From: Phlegmacium glaucopus
Taxonomy: Eukaryota > Basidiomycota > Agaricomycetes > Agaricales > Cortinariaceae
Reading direction: 5' to 3'
Assembly: GCA_015039465.1 (NCBI GenBank)
Contig: MU130566.1
Span: 315,851-360,611 of the forward strand
Length of the DNA stretch: 44,761 nt
The notes under the pieces were generated by a model. It was not told the DNA's origin. It made no database searches and saw nothing but the letters and a program-made list of their open reading frames with translations. The translations under genes and the position numbers were made by a program. How positions within the stretch are numbered: position 1 is the first letter of the stretch; each line of letters starts with the position of its first letter. Below, one piece after another: positions 1-11,037 of the stretch.

Positions 1-1843
1 GTCAACTCCAGTCTACTCCTGCCCACTCCAGCATCTAAACGGTGCATAGACTTGTTTTTGACTCCTAAAAGCAGGAGTTGAAAGGACTGCGAGCCTCGTC
101 CGACTCTGTCCGACTCCATAAGACATGACATGCCTAATATAGACTGTGAAAGCCGTCCATAACTTAAACTATTAAACTATTAATAATGTCTTTTAAGACG
201 ACAGATGTCTCGTTCAGCCACCATTAGACCCTCATAGACTCGCCAAGGCCACGAAGATCGTATGACATGTTACTTGTCCCCCAGACCTCCCGTTGGATGT
301 TTCAGATGTACAGACAACGTAGTGGGTGGAGAAAGTGTCGCTGTTCTCAGCCGAGTGGTCGGTGGGAGAAGAAGAGCCGAAAGACCCGGAACGTGTCGAC
401 AAGTTTAAGGACCTCTTATATTAGTCAAAGACTTCTTTAGTTTTGTCTTTTGCCGTCACATGGAAAGCCCAACGAAGCCGCTCCAATAGGGTCTGCTACG
501 CTATAAGAGGGTGGCATTGTGCTCCCACGCTAAAGAACATGAGACAGCGCATGTACAACGATACCGCCGGCCGCTTACTTAATCTACTCTTCCCCTGTCT
601 TAATTATGGACTGTATGGCACGTGAGTCTCGGAAAGGTTGACTGTTGAGGAACAGTAGACGAAAACGGAAACAGCGAGCAAACCACCACCAGAACCATAA
701 ACGACCGCCCCGGTTGTAAACAAGTCACGACCCTTGGAGGAGACCACCGCCGCCTTGTTGGTCTAAAACTGACTTTATCTCAATCGCTCGTTGAGATGTC
801 TACCTCTTGATTTTTGTGGATGTCTCCTAGCTAGACAAGGTACTTTATTACTTAATCAACTCTTTTATACTTGATGAATCCTACTTTGCGTGGACTGCTG
901 CTCTGACCACTCCTTGGAGCGGTCGAACCAGCAAATGAACATGATTCCAGACATTATTCCGTCGTAAACCGGGACCAAGCCCAACAAGTCCACTCAGACA
1001 CCGACAAAACAGTCGCCTACAGTTCAAACGTAGGAAACCTAGAACATTCCGACGACGTCGATGTCCCCTCCTGCGCACGCTCAACGACTATCTCCCTCCC
1101 GTTCAGGACCGTCTTAGATGGTTCGCCCAACCTCAACAGTCAACCAGTCTCGGAACCCTACTGCACCTACCTTATAACCACCCACCTCCTCAGTTTACTG
1201 CCATCCTCCGCTCATATCAGAAATATCTCAGATTACCTCAGTATTCCTCAGCAGAGCTCCGATCCCGTTCTCGCTGGGAATGAGTTCCCAAAAAGGCAAT
1301 ATCACCCCAAGTCGCGACTGGCCGCTCGCGACAGCTGCAACGAAGGCAATATCTATCTCCTGGTAGGGACGCGCGTGTGATCATAAGAAAGGTGTATTGT
1401 TGTTTAATTTGAAGGTCCAAGTCGTCTCAGCCTTCCTGTTTCCATAATACAAGTGTTTGACAGTGTACTCACATCTCAACTTGTATAGAAAGTTGAGATG
1501 TGTAAATAAAAGAAAACGGTAACAAAAGGAAATGATTATGTAACGTATTATGATAACGCCATGAAGGAGTGTGATAATAGATAATAGATAAAGGAACTCA
1601 AAATAAACAAAGGGGTTGCAAAGCCTCGTTCTGCTCAGGATAACCACTATTCTCCACCTAATACTCCAACAACGAATAATGGGAACGATCCCCAACTGAA
1701 CGTTTCTGCCTAGGGAGTCTCAGTGAGTATGAATATGATCAACTGATTTGTTCAAGCTTCATATGAATATCTTAGGAGGGATATTCAGATGTCACCGACA
1801 ACAAGAGTACTGGAATTACATGGCCTTAAAATTCTTCAAACTC
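1..1843. other. Gene-poor degenerate stretch
   Basis: No reading frame here has convincing composition or splice structure. Bases 1-140 are rich in short CTCC/GACTCC-like words. Bases 1380-1700 are AT-rich with GATAATA-type runs. A 13-bp stem hairpin lies at 1470-1502. The region is most likely old transposon debris, but no termini could be assigned. Confidence 0.5.
1470..1502. repeat. Hairpin, 13-bp perfect stem
   Basis: CACATCTCAACTT (1470-1482) is followed after 7 nt by its exact reverse complement (1490-1502). The stem sequence resembles the CACATCTCAACTTTTGG hairpin inside the copia LTRs at 16.4 and 22.3 kb, so this may be a remnant of a related LTR. The flanks do not align well enough to be sure. 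Confidence 0.5.
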
Positions 1844-2049
1844 AAACCTTTTTGTGTCCCCCCCTCTCACGTTGCATTAGTAAGTACTCCCGATTATTGC
1901 CGTCGTCATATCTGCTCACACTTGAATATTGTAGTATATGACAATTAATTGTCATATACTACAATATTCAAAGGTGAGCAGATGCAACGATGGCAACAAT
2001 TGGGAGTACTTACTAATGCAACATGAGACGGGGGGACACAAAAAGGTTT
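1844..2049. repeat. 206-bp near-perfect palindrome (fold-back)
   Basis: Two 103-bp arms meet at 1946/1947 with no spacer (centre GACAATTAATTGTC). The outer ends read AAACCTTTTTGTGTCC and the reverse complement of the same. I count roughly ten scattered mismatches between the arms. No flanking target duplication is obvious. It could be a fold-back transposon or MITE, or an inverted duplication. The small reading frames on each strand are simply mirror images of one another. Confidence 0.85.
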
Positions 2050-4457
2050 GCCAATCTTTGGGAACATCTTGATGGACTGTCCGTCGAGGATGTTTAAACG
2101 ATTGGGAAACTTTTTTCCCATACCTCTAGTTTTCCAACAGCTCACCTCATTTAGGGACCCGGTTTCTTAGAAACCACAGGCTGGCAATGGATTCCAGACG
2201 ATATCACTGCTTTTATCACCCACAGTAAAATGCGAATCGATCAGGGTTTTCGTTTGAATGCTTCACCATCGAACACCGGTCACTCGGACTCAGTCCAGTT
2301 ATTTACGGACTCAAACTACCATTCCATCCCAGCCCTCGACAAGTTACTATCTCCCCTTGGATTTTTGGTTGCCAGGAGTAGGATACTTGGGATTAGCTGA
2401 GTAATAGGTGCTGAGAGGCTTATTCCACAAACTTAGCTGCGACTCATGAAAGGAATTTTATTTAAGGGTTTATCAGGTAATTCAATTTTAGTTTTTCCAG
2501 TTCAACATTTCTAAACTGATATCGATGATTTCGTAGCAGGTTTATGGCATTCCTCCCCGTTTGGGCGTGATTTCCCAGACGTAGCGCGGCAGAAATACGG
2601 TGTAGTCATTGGTCAGTAAACGGGGCGAAATCTCCATATGCGACAGTTTATATTCCTCTTCCATGTGGGGTCGTGGATAACAAGCATCCCACGTAACTGC
2701 ATGGAATCTATCATTCTCCATTAATAATCATATCATTTCGTTGAAGATACCTATTGTCGGAACTAATTCATTCATGAAGTTGCTGGATATAACTTATTAT
2801 TGTTCTGAGCTCGCACGACTTGTAGGCAAAATGCTAAAACGGCATAATATCATACTTTGGATGTAAAAGATAGACATAACTCAATCTATGGAGGGCTTTG
2901 TCTCTAACGATGTGCTGTCAATTGGAGATATTCAAATCAGAATTATCATCAGAGACGGCAAGGTTACGATAGGGAAGTCATGTAGGTGGTAGTCAGCGTC
3001 ATCGACAAGGTAGATACAGTGAGGTGATGTTGTAGGTTATGGAATAGATTGGATAATCGAACGCGTCACGGGAAAACACTGAGTGACGCCGCAAAAAGTG
3101 TCGATGGACTTGGTAGCCAGCGAACGTTCTCGATCTGACAACAGGGATTATACACAGAACACCATCGACCAGTCAGAATACCACAACATGGGACGAGTAC
3201 AATACAGGGAGTGGGGGTATTTGTGAAACCGGAGCCTGTCTGTAGTGAATAAGGCGTCCTGCGTCTGGATCCAGCCGAGAGGTAAAGCGAATTGATAGGC
3301 AAGTAGTTCGTCGAGAATAATATAACCCAGTCTGATCGTAGACCTGAGCGTACTTGCGGGAGACAGTGAATGGGTTTGGGTTAAATGACTAGGGTTGACC
3401 TTCTTGAATAGATCTGAAAGGGAAAGGTCAGTCAGTCGAGTGGAGCGGGGTAAGGAAGGATGTCACCATACAAGCACGGAAAGGCAAAACCCCAGCTCAG
3501 AGGTATCAAGAACACAATTTGACGATGTCGCCAAGCGTGCGCAAGTTGCCATGTTAGAAAAGAAAAGGCGTATAGTCAACACCTATGACGCAAGGTTGAT
3601 GAGTATTTCGAAGCACAAGTCAACCTCCAGTGTATCGTGTGGTTAGAGAGATGTATAGACGTTGAGTTAAAAAATCGGAATCCTGGAGGTTAGAACAAAC
3701 ACTGACTCAGTTACCACGTAGATAGGTCCTCGTCGTCAGATCTGAATGGTTCAGGCCAGCTCTAAAAGATTTCAAAAAAATGGTGGATCACAGAATAATA
3801 TCAGACAGGTGAAAGAAGGAGTAAAAAAGGAACAAGTGTAAGTATTGTATCGAGCAAGGAGCTCAATAAAAAGGTGCCTAAAAAGAAAGGCAAGTTCGTG
3901 AAGGAGCAATGATTAATGGTATGAAAAGATATGATGCGACTGGAGTTGAAATGGACCTAGTGATGTACCAGCCAAGCTTGTGGATTTCACATGCCTTATA
4001 AAATGCCTCGGATGTCATCTACTTCATCCCAGAAAATAAATGCAACCCCCAAATGGCCTGCGTATCGACATAAAATCCTTGTTCTTGTGGGCGAGAATAT
4101 CGCAAAACAGGGATGCAGGCCCTGCCCCAGAATCCTATTATTAAGCCGTAATTTTATACCCTCCCAGCAGTCTCAGGGGTACCTAAAAAACAGAGTATGT
4201 TCGGAGATTGAACAAAAAGACGACATAGATTGATCAAGCAAGATGTAGGCTGATGTAGGTTTCTTAGAAATCGTTGTTTACCTGTTTGCGTAGGCAAGGC
4301 ATTGTTGTGCTAATGATTGGTTCTCTTGTTACAATGCAATTTTCAAATAAACGTCGAAGCCAGGTTTTGAGCGAGGCTCTCATGATCTTGAACTGGCGCA
4401 CATTATTATATAAATTTTGTGAGTCGTCTGTTTGTTGCGATCTAATCTAATCATAAT
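2050..4457. other. No supportable gene
   Basis: Short frames exist (for example 3395-3646 on plus, rich in Arg, Ser and Lys), but none has a recognisable domain or consistent splice sites. There are no clear repeats. The 3' part (about 4260-4450) is AT-rich and leads into the terminator side of the small minus-strand gene at 4458. Confidence 0.4.
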
Positions 4458-4903
4458 CTAAACATGTGCCAGAGTCTCGGCAACAGGTCTATATTTGCGA
4501 GAACTAAAGTCTTTGACAGTCTTTGACCTGTTTCTGAGAATCTCTGGCACTCGGGCAAGATGAGTAAGCTGCCATCCAACGAACCATCCGATGCTCCCAT
4601 AATCTGATGGTCTTTATTGCTCTTGCCTCTCGGATGATACATTCCTCAAGACTATTTCTCAACTCACCTTTCGTCAGATAAACCCTCATCCTCCTCCTCA
4701 GACTGCCCGTCATAATCCTCCTCCAACATACCAGAAAACACCTCCAAGTCCTCAATTGGCTCAATAACTACTGGTAAACCCAACCAATTCCCATGTCGTT
4801 GACTACTTTTATTAGAAGCTTCGTTTGTGACTGTACATAGGTGATGAGTCTGAGCGCTAGATGGTAAGCTATAGAAGTCTGACGTATTTGACGTCATGCG
4901 CAC
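4458..4903 (-). CDS. Hypothetical acidic small protein, 2 exons
   Basis: Two minus-strand exons join in frame. Exon 1 is 4903-4668 and ends at donor GTGAGT; exon 2 is 4533-4458 after acceptor TTCTCAG. Together they give about 103 residues ending at TAG. The middle is acidic (an EEDYDGQSEEEDEG run), and the C-terminus is basic (RNRSKTVKDFSSRKYR). No domain is recognised. The start at 4903 is only the first available ATG; coding could extend upstream through another intron, since TTGTACAG-like acceptors lie nearby. Part of the 5' side (about 4811-4975) is also recognisable near 40790-40990, so the locus belongs to the repeated block around it. The gene call rests on frame and splice consistency only. 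Confidence 0.35.
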
Positions 4904-4984
4904 ATATCAAGGTTTGGTTCCAAGCTACCGTATTCATGCACAACTAGCTACCCTTCTCCGCCGCCCTCAAAATGTACGGGATCC

Positions 4985-6900
4985 TCTCAAAGTTCCACGC
5001 AAGCCCTAACTATTACCACCACTGGTGTCTGTCAAGGACCACAATCACCACACGCAGCGTCGACATAACCAAGCATAACACCAACTCAGAAACGCCCATT
5101 ATTTGAACATTCAAATCACAATCCGCACTCTCTTTCTCTTTCCACTTCCGCTTCTCTTCCGTCTGAGACGACGCCTGAGGAACGAAATCCAGATGATGGC
5201 TCAAACTTCCATCTGCACCACCCTGCCCCAAATCCTGTTCTCCTTCCAAACCTTCGAACATAATCTCCTCCAAAGCACCTTTCAATCCTAAAACTTCGCT
5301 TTTAATTCCCGGAATCGATCCTTCAATTGTTGAGCTTCGGATTCACCGTCAGCACCAAGAGCAACAGCAACACGATCGATCATAGATACCGATGGAGTTG
5401 GAGAAGAAGACAAGGAGAACAACGAAGATGACGATGACCAGGGAGGAGAAGAGCCAACATCCGAAGAATTGCCTATCAGCACGATTTTGGGATCCGCCAT
5501 GATGAGTGCTTTCGCACCCACGACATTTAGATTCGGAGCTTGATTATAACGTGGGCCGGGAGGCGTATCGGGGGCAGCAGCAGCAACGGTAGGAATAGTA
5601 GTAGTCATCATCTCGTCTTGTTCGTCTCCTCCATGCTATTCGAAGCGAGAACGGGCCATGTCGCTTTGAATGACGGCGACGAGGGTGGCTCCGAATCTTG
5701 CATACCAAAAGACTTCTTCTCCGAGTCTTTAACGCCCCTCACAGTTTTCACCTTCACCTTCTTCCCCTTCCCCCTCGTCTTCTTCCTTCTCTCTATTAGT
5801 ACAACCCGCATCATCGCTTGCTCCTCCTCGATTCTACGCTTGTACTTGAGTGTCAATTGTCTGAGAATCCTTGTTGACCTATCGTTGTGCTCGTAGCGTA
5901 TCTGTTAAACTCGAAAACTCGTACTTGATTCCCGAATTTGGATAAACCACGCTGGAATTAACCACGTTTTTGGTGATAGTCACTCCACCTTCTCTTTCAG
6001 TCACATAAGACAGATGGGGAATGAGTAGATTCTGGAGCTAGAGGTCGTGCGCGCGGGTTCATCCGTGTTGAAGAAGTAGGTATAGAGGCGTAGGCAGAGT
6101 TCGAGAAGAGGTAGTAGTCGTAGTAGTAGAGTTTGTAAAGGCAAATTCGGGTCTTTTCCCTTTAGACTTTGATGAAATGGAGGTTGAAGTTGGGTTTGAC
6201 AGCGAGATCGATTTTCCTTTCGAGAGATCATGTCAGCGATCGCGTAGAAAGTAAGACAAAAGCGAAATTGGGGGGGGACATAAACTTACCTGTAATGAAG
6301 ACGTGAATGGAAGAGGTATAACATTGGGAGCGTTTTCAACGGAACCATTATTTTGCGCGAAGATGGGTGTGGGGTGGAAGACGAGGGGTCATTAATTGAA
6401 GAGCTGCCAGAAACCTTTTAACGCCCAACTCGTCCAATCTAGAAGTATGGGATTCTTTTTTTTAAAAAAAGATAGAATGTGGGGGGGGATGTGACCAACC
6501 GTGTTTAGGGATATCTCGCTGATACTCTTTAGGGCTAAAGTGGGACAAGAAATATTCCAATGTTGTGGCGAACTGACTGGCCAGCTCTCATAGAACCTAG
6601 TCAAAAGCCAGTCGAACATGACACATCGCCAGCCGTTCTCCGTTTTAGCACGCGCTTTCGAGAATAAAACACGACAAAGTCTAGATAAATGAAGTATTTC
6701 ATGATCTCTAACTGCTTCCCAACGTGGACAATTTTGTAAAGACAAAGTTCGAGCAGTCGTTTCCCATCGATACTTTGGCGATATTCATGTGGTAAAGTGG
6801 TAATCCCATCTTCTGACATAGACGAAAGGAGGAGAAGGGTTATAATCTCGTGGGGGGATTGTGAAAGCCTTTGAGCAGAGGTAGCTCAGCAGAAGTTCGT
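4985..6900 (-). pseudogene. Family A gene, copy 1 (decayed)
   Basis: This minus-strand copy is homologous to the blocks at 33.6-35.2 and 41.05-43.16 kb. Recognisable pieces in transcription order are: the SYLCSKAFTIPPRDYNPS segment (about 6895-6840); the GWRCVMFDWLLTRFYESW segment (about 6660-6560); a piece ending near 6290 at donor GTAAGT; the IDLAVKPNFNLHFIKV segment (about 6215-6165); the SSVVYPNSGIKYEFSS...LRAQR segment (about 5955-5875); and a Lys/Arg-rich then Ser/Pro-rich tail (5856-5290). Lesions against the other copies include a 1-nt deletion near 6220, a TAA after the NFNLHFIKV segment and a TAG right after LRAQR. Function is unknown. It is probably non-functional, although the 5288-5611 and 5608-5856 stretches stay open. 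Confidence 0.5.
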
Positions 6901-7209
6901 CAACTGATCATTCCTTTGTACAACGGACGGTGTAGATTTGATACAGGGCGGGAATTGAAAATAGTGTGACATATCATACCGTGACACTATTCAAATTGTA
7001 TGTTACAAGCGAACGACGTCACACTGCAGCCACTCACGTTTGCACATGGGTGGGTTGCGCTTAGTAGAGCCTAGCGATGACGACTTGCGTCCCTGGTAAT
7101 GTCCTCACCAGTACAAAAAACGCCTGATAAAAATTTCAAGCTGGTCCTTCATTCCCTCGTTCAGGTAAACTTTATCATCATTATTGATTCACTCACAAAG
7201 AATTGCCAG

Positions 7210-7520
7210 ATGCTCATTATCCCATCTCTCACACTCGTATATTTCTTTGCACAGGTCAACGTGCTCGCCGTACCTGTCCCGTTCTATCGTGGTGTATCGT
7301 TCCGGCCCCCTGCGCCCTCCTACCCCAGTTCTCGACACTCGTGGCTGGGTTAGCCATATCACTAAAGTAGCGGTAGCTTTAGCAGGTCACGACACGTCAG
7401 CGTTGCTCGCTTGATTTCGGTGTGTCTGTTGGCTGATGTCCTATCTGACCCAAGCTCCGGTCTCACTATTCAAAGGTGGCGCCGTGGATGGTGTTCCTGG
7501 ACCAATGGAAATGAGAGTTA
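7210..7520 (+). pseudogene. Small secreted protein S, copy 1 (frameshifted)
   Basis: The start MLIIPSLTLVYFFAQ and the following VPVPFYRGVSF match the intact copies at 35500 and 43371. A 14-nt deletion (about 7318) removes the codons between PPAP and TPVLDTRGW and shifts the frame to an early TAG. The upstream TATA box is also altered (TATAAAAAA in the other copies reads TACAAAAAA near 7114), and the second exon is hard to align. The acceptor just before the ATG (ATTGCCAG) survives. The copy is most likely dead. Confidence 0.75.
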
Positions 7521-8337
7521 TGATCCACACGACACGCACGGGTACCATAATTGTGGTTGGCAAACAGACCACTCTGTTCACCGCCTCCGTTGCCATGAGT
7601 TCGGAAGAGTCGAGGTTGACTCCACTGTGGTCGTTGTACGAATAAATCTGGTTAGTGTCCGTGAATATTTTCGGTAGTCTGTGCGTCAGTACAATACTGG
7701 AGGTATTCAGGAGGTCTAGGTTTAGATGCCATATGACATATGTCCGAAAGTCGACAACTACCTGCGAACGGTTTACAATTTTTATGTACCTGGATAGCGG
7801 ACCCGGCCTCCGAGATCCCCGGTTGGCCTGTCGTCGTGCTCGTAATAGCATACCTCGAAAACCCATACTCAATTTCTGAGACGTTAGAATGAACGCTTTG
7901 GTGGTAACCTCTCCACCTTTTTCAGTCATAAGAGACGAAAATGGAGAAACATTTATATTTAAGGCTAACAATCATCGACTCTCCCTTATTGAAGCTGCCG
8001 TCTGAAGCAAGCCTCCCGGCCTGGGACATTTGACATTTGACAAAAGATACAGGTAATATGTGGCCATTGGAGTCAAACCAACTCTCCAGTGCAATATTGA
8101 ACCAAAGTTAGCGAACCTTAGGCCTCCATGTCCCTCGTTATCTACTGGTGGTCGAATAAAAGCATGCCTAAAATGCAACGCTTACCCGACTCGACGGCCC
8201 CTGTATGTCAACATTAACATGTGAGAATATTGATAACAAAATAAAGGTCCACTCACCACCCGAAGCAAGTCAATAAATGGAGCAGGTTGTCGGATGAGCA
8301 TCAGCCTTGGGTACCTTCGTGAATCTTCATTCTGATA
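7441..8337 (-). pseudogene. Family C gene, copy 1 (truncated by transposon)
   Basis: A minus-strand frame over 7971-7441 contains LNINVSPFSSLMTEKGGEVTTKAF and GMLLRARRQANRGSRRPG. These match the C copies at 36.1-36.9 and 43.9-44.8 kb (NASPFSSLVTDRGGEVTTRS and the same LRARRQ helix in another frame). The upstream exons seen in copies 2 and 3 are not found. Instead the Plavaka element begins at 8338, so its insertion probably removed or displaced the 5' end. The frame stays open further downstream than in the other copies, past their IVLTL stop. No known domain. Confidence 0.45.
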
Positions 8338-8657
8338 CATCAGGAAAACGGCTGGTCTGTCTTTACCCGTCTTTTGAGTCTTTGCGAAGACACAAAGACA
8401 CCAAAGATGCAAAGACGTGACATCTTTGAAAAGTAAGGTACATCTCTCTCAGAGATGGCTCACATCTTTGGGAGACAGTCAACGTCTCTCAAAGATATGG
8501 CCCATCTTTCCCAAGATCTGCTTTGGTGTCTTTGCCATCGTCTTTGTGGATCCTTTTGGCTCCTGATTCCTTCTGAATTCCTTTCAAATGTAGTAAATAT
8601 TGTTCTCTATTCTCCCGGTATCAGCTATCATGTATACACAAACATGATATAAAGTAT

Positions 8658-10854
8658 TTAATCATCTGAGAGTAATATATATTCGTGGGTTTCCGCCTCA
8701 TCATAAGCATCTGAGCTTGCCCGTGATGAAATTGACTTGCTTCGTTTCCTCTTCTTTCCCTGCTCTAAGATTTCGCGAACATTGTTGAAGATCTTGACCC
8801 AGTGATCCATTGTGAGAGCCTTGATGGTGGGGAGGTATTGCGAAGCAGTGTTGACGTGGACAGCCTTCATTTTCCCATTGGCGCCTAATTCCGTCACCGT
8901 ATATATCTGCTGAAAAAAAACCCTTCGGACTAGCATCTTTGATATATTTTCCAGTCCTCCATGAGCAAAAAGCGTGATAAACCTAATATCATAATAAGAA
9001 AGGTATACAGCAGCTGCCAGCCACAGAGCGTCTAAACTTACCGCCTGTAAAGCAAGAATTAACGCACCCGATGGCAACTCAGATTTCTCAAGTGTTGTAG
9101 GGTCGGGGACATTATCGAAGTCGGCAAAGTGTCCATGCGCCAGTGTGTACATGATAAGGGGGTTTTGGAAACGTCCCTGCAACAGATGGCGACAAGGGGT
9201 GTTAGTTTGAGCTAAGAAAATGATTAATGACCTACCCGTTTCTTCGGAATCCCGGTTTCCTCATCAAGCTCATATTCACGCCAATGGAATGGTGCCGTTG
9301 GTGGATCCCCAGAAGTGGTAGTAAAAAGCTCAATATACTGAGCAATGTTTTGCTCGAGAGGCATTACATCGTTCTCAAAATTTTCTTCATTATCCTGGAT
9401 GTACAACTTGACGGCTGTGGCGGCTGCAGTTCCAAATCCGTTTCGCCAGCTATTGAGACGATAGGAAACCTAGTAGCAATTTTTGAGAGAAGGTTCAGAG
9501 TTTGCAAAAAGATAAATTGAACCGTACCAGTCCACACCAAACATCATCCCGCCAGACGACATGCAGATTCTCACCAAAGGCCTTGTCAACGAGAGACTGG
9601 ACATGAGCAACAGAGAGTTCAGACCATGGCACCATTGTTCCTGCTATGGCCTTTGCGAGCAGCACAAGCGCTTGGGTGAAGGTCTTTTGGACAACTTGTT
9701 GTTCAGGTCCCGGAAGATGGTTGAGGTTCCACTTGTTAGCCCCTCCACGAAGTGCTTTCTTGGTAACCGGAACTGTTACTGATGTTGTGGCTGATATCTT
9801 GATCATTGCAGGCTATATCATTCATGTTACTTCGAAAAAATCACTAAACTTGGATGACGCACCAGGGTTCCCTTTTTGTTTAATTTTTGAGCCCCAGATG
9901 TAATGGCGATGCGTTCAATATCATCTTCCTCTTCATCACCCACCATCCCACCATATTGGACCATGGAGTCATCGTCTATAGGACCAACCATTTCATTGCA
10001 AGCATTTGACAATGCGTTATAAGTGCTGTCCCAGCCCGGAATCAGACCAGACACTGCTTGCTTATTCTTGGCTTTCTTTGCGGGTTTCTCAGGTTTTTTG
10101 CTGGTGCAGGCCATTATCAAACAGGATCAGTGAAGTCGAACAAACACTTACGCATTAGAGGACTTGCGCTTGCTATTCAAAACCGCAGTTTCAGATTTTC
10201 CTGCGCTGTCAGTAGTGTCAGTGCTTCTTGCAGCCTTGACATCCTGCCGATTTGGTTTGTTCTTGCCATTCCAAGATACCTTGTTCTTGTTTGGTGCCCC
10301 GTCTTCTTCATCTTCCTCTGCCATAGCCTCGCTCTCGCCAGACTCACCCTCTGACACTTCACATGCTGGAGGCCTGTACTCGTCTTGGCTTCCCTCAGAG
10401 CCAGAGTCATTATATGGTTCTCGTGCAATGTGCTTATCGATTGCCATGGTTTCTATGGCTACTAGTTCTAGGTTATCAACAACAGTGGGCGCTTTTCAAA
10501 TATGCTAACATTACCTTGCGGTTCTACCAGCTCTGTGGCTTTGGCTGGTGCATAAACATGTGGCTGGAATGGAGCCATTGTTGAACGGTTTGAGGTATGT
10601 TGTTCGTTGTCTTCTCTACGGAGATCATCCTCGATCTGAGCCACTTTTTTGATTCTATTTTTCTGTTGCTCCTTAGTTGTCTCCTTTTCAAGGGCCTCTT
10701 TCTCTCGGATCTCCTTCATCTCCTGTGGTGAGCGTCGTTTAGCCTTTTGGTCAGGCGCACCTGGATGGGGATTCTTTGCCCGAGGACCAGTGACTAATGG
10801 TTGAAAATTTGTGATCGGAGTAGATTTGCCACCTTCACGTCGAGAGGAGGCCAT
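8658..10854 (-). CDS. Plavaka accessory protein (DUF6532-like), copy 1, frameshifted
   Basis: Seven minus-strand exons with clean GT-AG junctions: 10854-10515, 10467-10152, 10100-9863, 9812-9528, 9469-9236, 9176-9042 and 8982-8658. The N-terminal part is basic and charged, with a probable coiled coil (EKEALEKETTKEQQKN). It is followed by acidic stretches (EEDEEDG, DEEEDD). The second half has FHWREYEL, GRFQNPLIMYTLAHGHF and SGALILALQA segments and ends in a basic GKKRKRSKS motif (likely nuclear signal) and an acidic tail. The second half resembles the fungal DUF6532 family as I remember it; that assignment is unverified. Against copy 2, the last exon loses frame near 8890-8930, next to a run of eight T. 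Its role is unknown; sharing a promoter with the transposase suggests help with transposition. Start could also be the ATG at 10863. Confidence 0.7.
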
Positions 10855-11037
10855 GCTGAGCAAGAGTTAGGTGGGGTTCAAGTTGAAGCGGTGAAAATTT
10901 CTATCATGATCGGTTTGTTTGTCTAATTTTTCCAACACCATTATTTTCTTCCGTCAACAAAGGTTCAATTTGTCCACGTTCTGTATTTTTTCATCCACCT
11001 CAACTCAAACCCCACTCCTAGCTCCCTTATCTTACCA
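10855..11037. promoter_or_regulatory. Shared divergent promoter, Plavaka copy 1
   Basis: A 183-bp gap separates the start codons of the minus-strand accessory gene (10854) and the plus-strand transposase (11038). No TATA box stands out, and T/C-rich tracts precede the transposase start. The same head-to-head arrangement with a 150-bp gap occurs at 25963-26112. Confidence 0.5.

Noticed and set aside
443..1084. Short frames near the left end as genes
   Set aside because: Composition looks random and no intron structure or repeat copy supports them.
1947..2145. Minus-strand 66-codon frame similar to the plus-strand frame 1748-1948
   Set aside because: The similarity is the palindrome read from both strands, not two related genes.
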